This document shows, piece by piece, positions 62,041-64,000 of a stretch of DNA of 64,000 nucleotides; positions within the stretch are counted from its first letter, which is position 1, and each line of letters begins with the position of its first letter. Location of the stretch: NCBI GenBank assembly GCA_034437555.1, contig DAOTTQ010000071.1, positions 1-64,000 of the forward strand, written 5' to 3'. Under the pieces are notes generated by a model. That model made no database searches, was not told the DNA's origin, and worked only from the letters and a program-made list of their open reading frames with translations. Position numbers and translations under genes: made by a program. Source of the DNA: JANWYT01 sp034437555 (GTDB taxonomy: Bacteria; Chloroflexota; Anaerolineae; Aggregatilineales; Phototrophicaceae).

Positions 62041-62736
62041 CTAACGGAACATGATTTGCACTGCTAAACGAGCCACTAAAAGCTCATCACCCTTCCGCAA
62101 TACGGTTGGTATATTCGCAGGAAGGCGCACGCCTGCGAGAAATGTGCCATTTGTGCTGTTAAGGTCGGTTACATGCAAATACTCACCCTCAAGGTGAAGC
62201 GTTGCATGAACCCGTGAAACGCCCTTATCCATTGCACCATAGGGCGAAAGGTCAATATCTTCTGCCTCACGGCTACTCGCATCAAAACGCCCCAGACGAT
62301 AACGTACACCTTCTGACATGACAACGCGCTCAATAACGCCACGTATCACCAGAATAACCTCACGTTTGCCGTCAAGGTTGGCTGTACCACCGCCTGTTTG
62401 TTGGTGATGCAAAGCACGCTTAAATAGCTTGCCATCTTTAGGAAGAATCGCAGTTTGCCGCATCTTACGGTTCTGGTCGTCAACATCTCTGTTTCCGTCA
62501 GGTCTTAATACACCTGTAATCGGTTTAACAAGGGGGATGCTATCGTCATCATCTTTTTTAATGCGTATGATGTCGGTTTTATGGTTGTCTTTGGTCTCAT
62601 CTTTACCGCTTTCAGCATCAATGGATTCAAATTCTTCTTCAGAAGAAGCAAAGAAAGGTGAGGTGGCACGTGGCGCAGCGGGCTGCCCATTCTGTTTATA
62701 ATCTTGTTCGGGTATATTATCGTTCTCGTCAAACAT
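62041..62736 (-). CDS. FHA-domain protein
   Basis: A 231-residue protein with an acidic, disordered first half (about 1-95) and a C-terminal FHA domain. FHA residues are RLGRFD, GVSRVHATLHLE and DLNSTNGTFLAGVRL (about 140-205); SRxH and the NG turn bind phosphothreonine. FHA proteins act as adaptors of Ser/Thr kinase signalling, but no kinase is in the window. It is divergent from the Hsp70-like gene. Confidence 0.88.
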   Translation of the reverse strand: MFDENDNIPEQDYKQNGQPAAPRATSPFFASSEEEFESIDAESGKDETKDNHKTDIIRIKKDDDDSIPLVKPITGVLRPDGNRDVDDQNRKMRQTAILPKDGKLFKRALHHQQTGGGTANLDGKREVILVIRGVIERVVMSEGVRYRLGRFDASSREAEDIDLSPYGAMDKGVSRVHATLHLEGEYLHVTDLNSTNGTFLAGVRLPANIPTVLRKGDELLVARLAVQIMFR

Positions 62737-62992
62737 AAAAGAACTCTCTTATTTCCTCAGCCATCAGGGGGGTATTACAAACATGCTACATTTTACCAAA
62801 TTGTTTTTATTTTGCCAAGAACGCTCATCAAGGAATTGGTTAATTATAGCACAAACCGAAATTAAGGGCATAAACTTTAGTAGGATATGCAACTAATTCT
62901 TTATGGGCAATTACGGAAATTTGCTCTACAATTACAGGTTAGAAAAACGTGAAAATTTAAGCCATAATCGGTTAAACGCCACAGGAGCTATC

Positions 62993-64000
62993 ATGGGTCA
63001 TAAAATTGCCATCGATTTTGGTACGACCAATAGCGTTGTTGCCCGTTGGAACGACACAACTCAACAACCTGAGGTTGTTGTCGTGCCAAACATCAGCGAT
63101 GCGCTGGTTAGCGAACGTCCCCCCGTTGTCCCCTCTTTGCTCTATGTCAACAGTGCCAAGGCGAACCACTATACCATCGGGCAATTGGTACGCACAGAAG
63201 GGCTAGAGGCACAACAAGACAACCGCCTTTTCCGTAATTTTAAGCGTGGCATTGTTACTTCGCCCGCCCCTGCACCCCGTGAAATTGACGGCATCTTATT
63301 TGATGACCGCATGGCAGGGCGCAATTTTGTTAAAAGTATGCTGGCTTCGCTCCCTTACAAAGACAGTGAAATAGAACAATTAGTGCTAACCGCGCCCGTT
63401 GCCGCCTTTGAAGGTTATTTAGCGTGGCTTAACGAAGTCATTGACGAAATTGCCCCCGATAAAATTCGTGTGGTTGATGAGTCTACAGCGGCAGCTCTGG
63501 GCTATTCTGTTACGGAACCCGGCGCAGTCGTATTGGTATTTGATTTTGGGGGTGGCACTCTCGATTTGTCTTTGGTGCAATTGCCAGAACATCAAAAGAA
63601 CGTGGGCGGTTTCTTAAAGAAGATGATTGGCAGTAGTTCTGCAAAAAGTGCCGCACGTGTTATTGCCAAAGCGGGGCGCATTATTGGGGGAAGTGACATT
63701 GACCAATGGATTGTTGCCCATGTGCTTAAGCGTACGGGCGTTAATACATCCCAGCTAGGCAATGCCTATGTTCCCCTTCTCACCCAATGCGAGCAAGCAA
63801 AGATTGCCCTTTCTACTCAAACAAGCGCACCCATCAGCTTTGAGGTAGAAGGTAAAACACACAATCTCTCGCTCACCCGTGAGGAGCTAGAAGCTATTTT
63901 GCATGAGAACAGTTTTTACGATGCATTACGCCGTGTGGTAGACAAGGTAATGCACACCGCACACCAACGGGGTATTTATCGTGAGGATATCAAGTACGTT
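62993..64000 (+). CDS. Hsp70/DnaK-like ATPase, partial at right edge
   Basis: 336 codons are visible before the window ends. IAIDFGTTNSVVARW (phosphate 1 motif), VVDESTAAALGYSV and VLVFDFGGGTLDLSLVQ (phosphate 2) mark an Hsp70-type nucleotide-binding domain. An unusual insert (FLKKMIGSSSAKSAARVI) replaces the standard lid contacts, and IIGGSDIDQWI is the adenosine motif region. It is not a canonical DnaK, and no GrpE or DnaJ gene precedes it. It belongs among the atypical Hsp70/FGGY-like proteins found in Chloroflexota. AGGAG lies 7 bases before the ATG. Confidence 0.9.
   Translation, partial: MGHKIAIDFGTTNSVVARWNDTTQQPEVVVVPNISDALVSERPPVVPSLLYVNSAKANHYTIGQLVRTEGLEAQQDNRLFRNFKRGIVTSPAPAPREIDGILFDDRMAGRNFVKSMLASLPYKDSEIEQLVLTAPVAAFEGYLAWLNEVIDEIAPDKIRVVDESTAAALGYSVTEPGAVVLVFDFGGGTLDLSLVQLPEHQKNVGGFLKKMIGSSSAKSAARVIAKAGRIIGGSDIDQWIVAHVLKRTGVNTSQLGNAYVPLLTQCEQAKIALSTQTSAPISFEVEGKTHNLSLTREELEAILHENSFYDALRRVVDKVMHTAHQRGIYREDIKYV

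Noticed and set aside
63062..63080. Perfect inverted repeat CAACAACCT-G-AGGTTGTTG
   Set aside because: It lies inside the Hsp70-like coding region and follows from Gln-Gln-Pro-Glu-Val-Val codon choice; no regulatory context.

Overview
The window looks like chromosomal DNA of a Chloroflexota bacterium, probably Anaerolineae-like. This is inferred from gene content, not from an rRNA. The signs are Thr/Pro-rich surface lipoproteins, two LytR-CpsA-Psr (LCP) proteins, two large PucR regulators flanking a glutamate synthase gene, many small membrane TPR proteins, a Gram-positive-type LexA box, and no lipopolysaccharide genes. Genes are densely packed in short operons. I see no insertion sequence, prophage or CRISPR array. 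About 56 protein genes are supported (the last runs off the right edge), with two tRNA genes, one candidate structured ncRNA, and several promoters and terminators.

Layout. 1-6.4 kb: a forward run with a YrhB/Imm35-like small protein, PolX, an SH3-like anchored protein, DNA ligase LigA and an RlmI-type methyltransferase. 6.4-8.1 kb: a reverse pair, a LipM-like octanoyltransferase and a tyrosine-recombinase-fold protein that has lost most catalytic residues. 8.2-15.3 kb: LCP protein, a reverse-strand ncRNA candidate, aquaporin, AspRS, two membrane proteins and a histone-deacetylase-family enzyme. 15.3-19 kb: tandem dynamin-like GTPases. 19.1-25.5 kb: LysA, two CAU tRNAs, R2lox, an M29 aminopeptidase, UvrB with an SOS box, and Tpx. 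25.6-32 kb: the rpmH-rnpA-yidD-yidC-jag operon with an extra PQQ-propeller lipoprotein, extended by a PfkB kinase and an amidohydrolase.

32-36.5 kb: a divergently transcribed three-gene operon of unknown function with a likely attenuator, a second LCP protein and a Thr/Pro-rich lipoprotein. 36.6-45.4 kb: PucR regulator, GltB-type glutamate synthase, second PucR regulator, with a perfect palindrome in the pucR-gltB gap. 45.6-49 kb: IleRS with a structured leader containing candidate leader peptides. 49-55.1 kb: a nine-gene reverse run from two GNAT acetyltransferases through AlaX to six unknown proteins, three of them membrane TPR proteins. 55.2-60 kb: a large multi-pass membrane protein, TPR protein, UroD-like protein, RsmD-like methyltransferase and an ImmA/IrrE-like remnant. 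60-64 kb: CCA-adding enzyme, Hpt, FHA protein and a partial Hsp70-like protein.

Functional links. Translation dominates: AspRS, IleRS, AlaX editing, L34, RNase P protein, two rRNA methyltransferases and a CCA-adding enzyme, which fits tRNAs that lack an encoded CCA. YidC/YidD/Jag and PQQ-lipoprotein genes form a membrane-biogenesis block. DNA repair is represented by PolX, LigA and UvrB. The observations most worth following are the ileS leader, the 9.5 kb ncRNA, the AlaX/TPR membrane operon, the attenuated unknown operon at 32-34.7 kb, the degenerate recombinase, and the R2lox enzyme with its crosslink residues intact.
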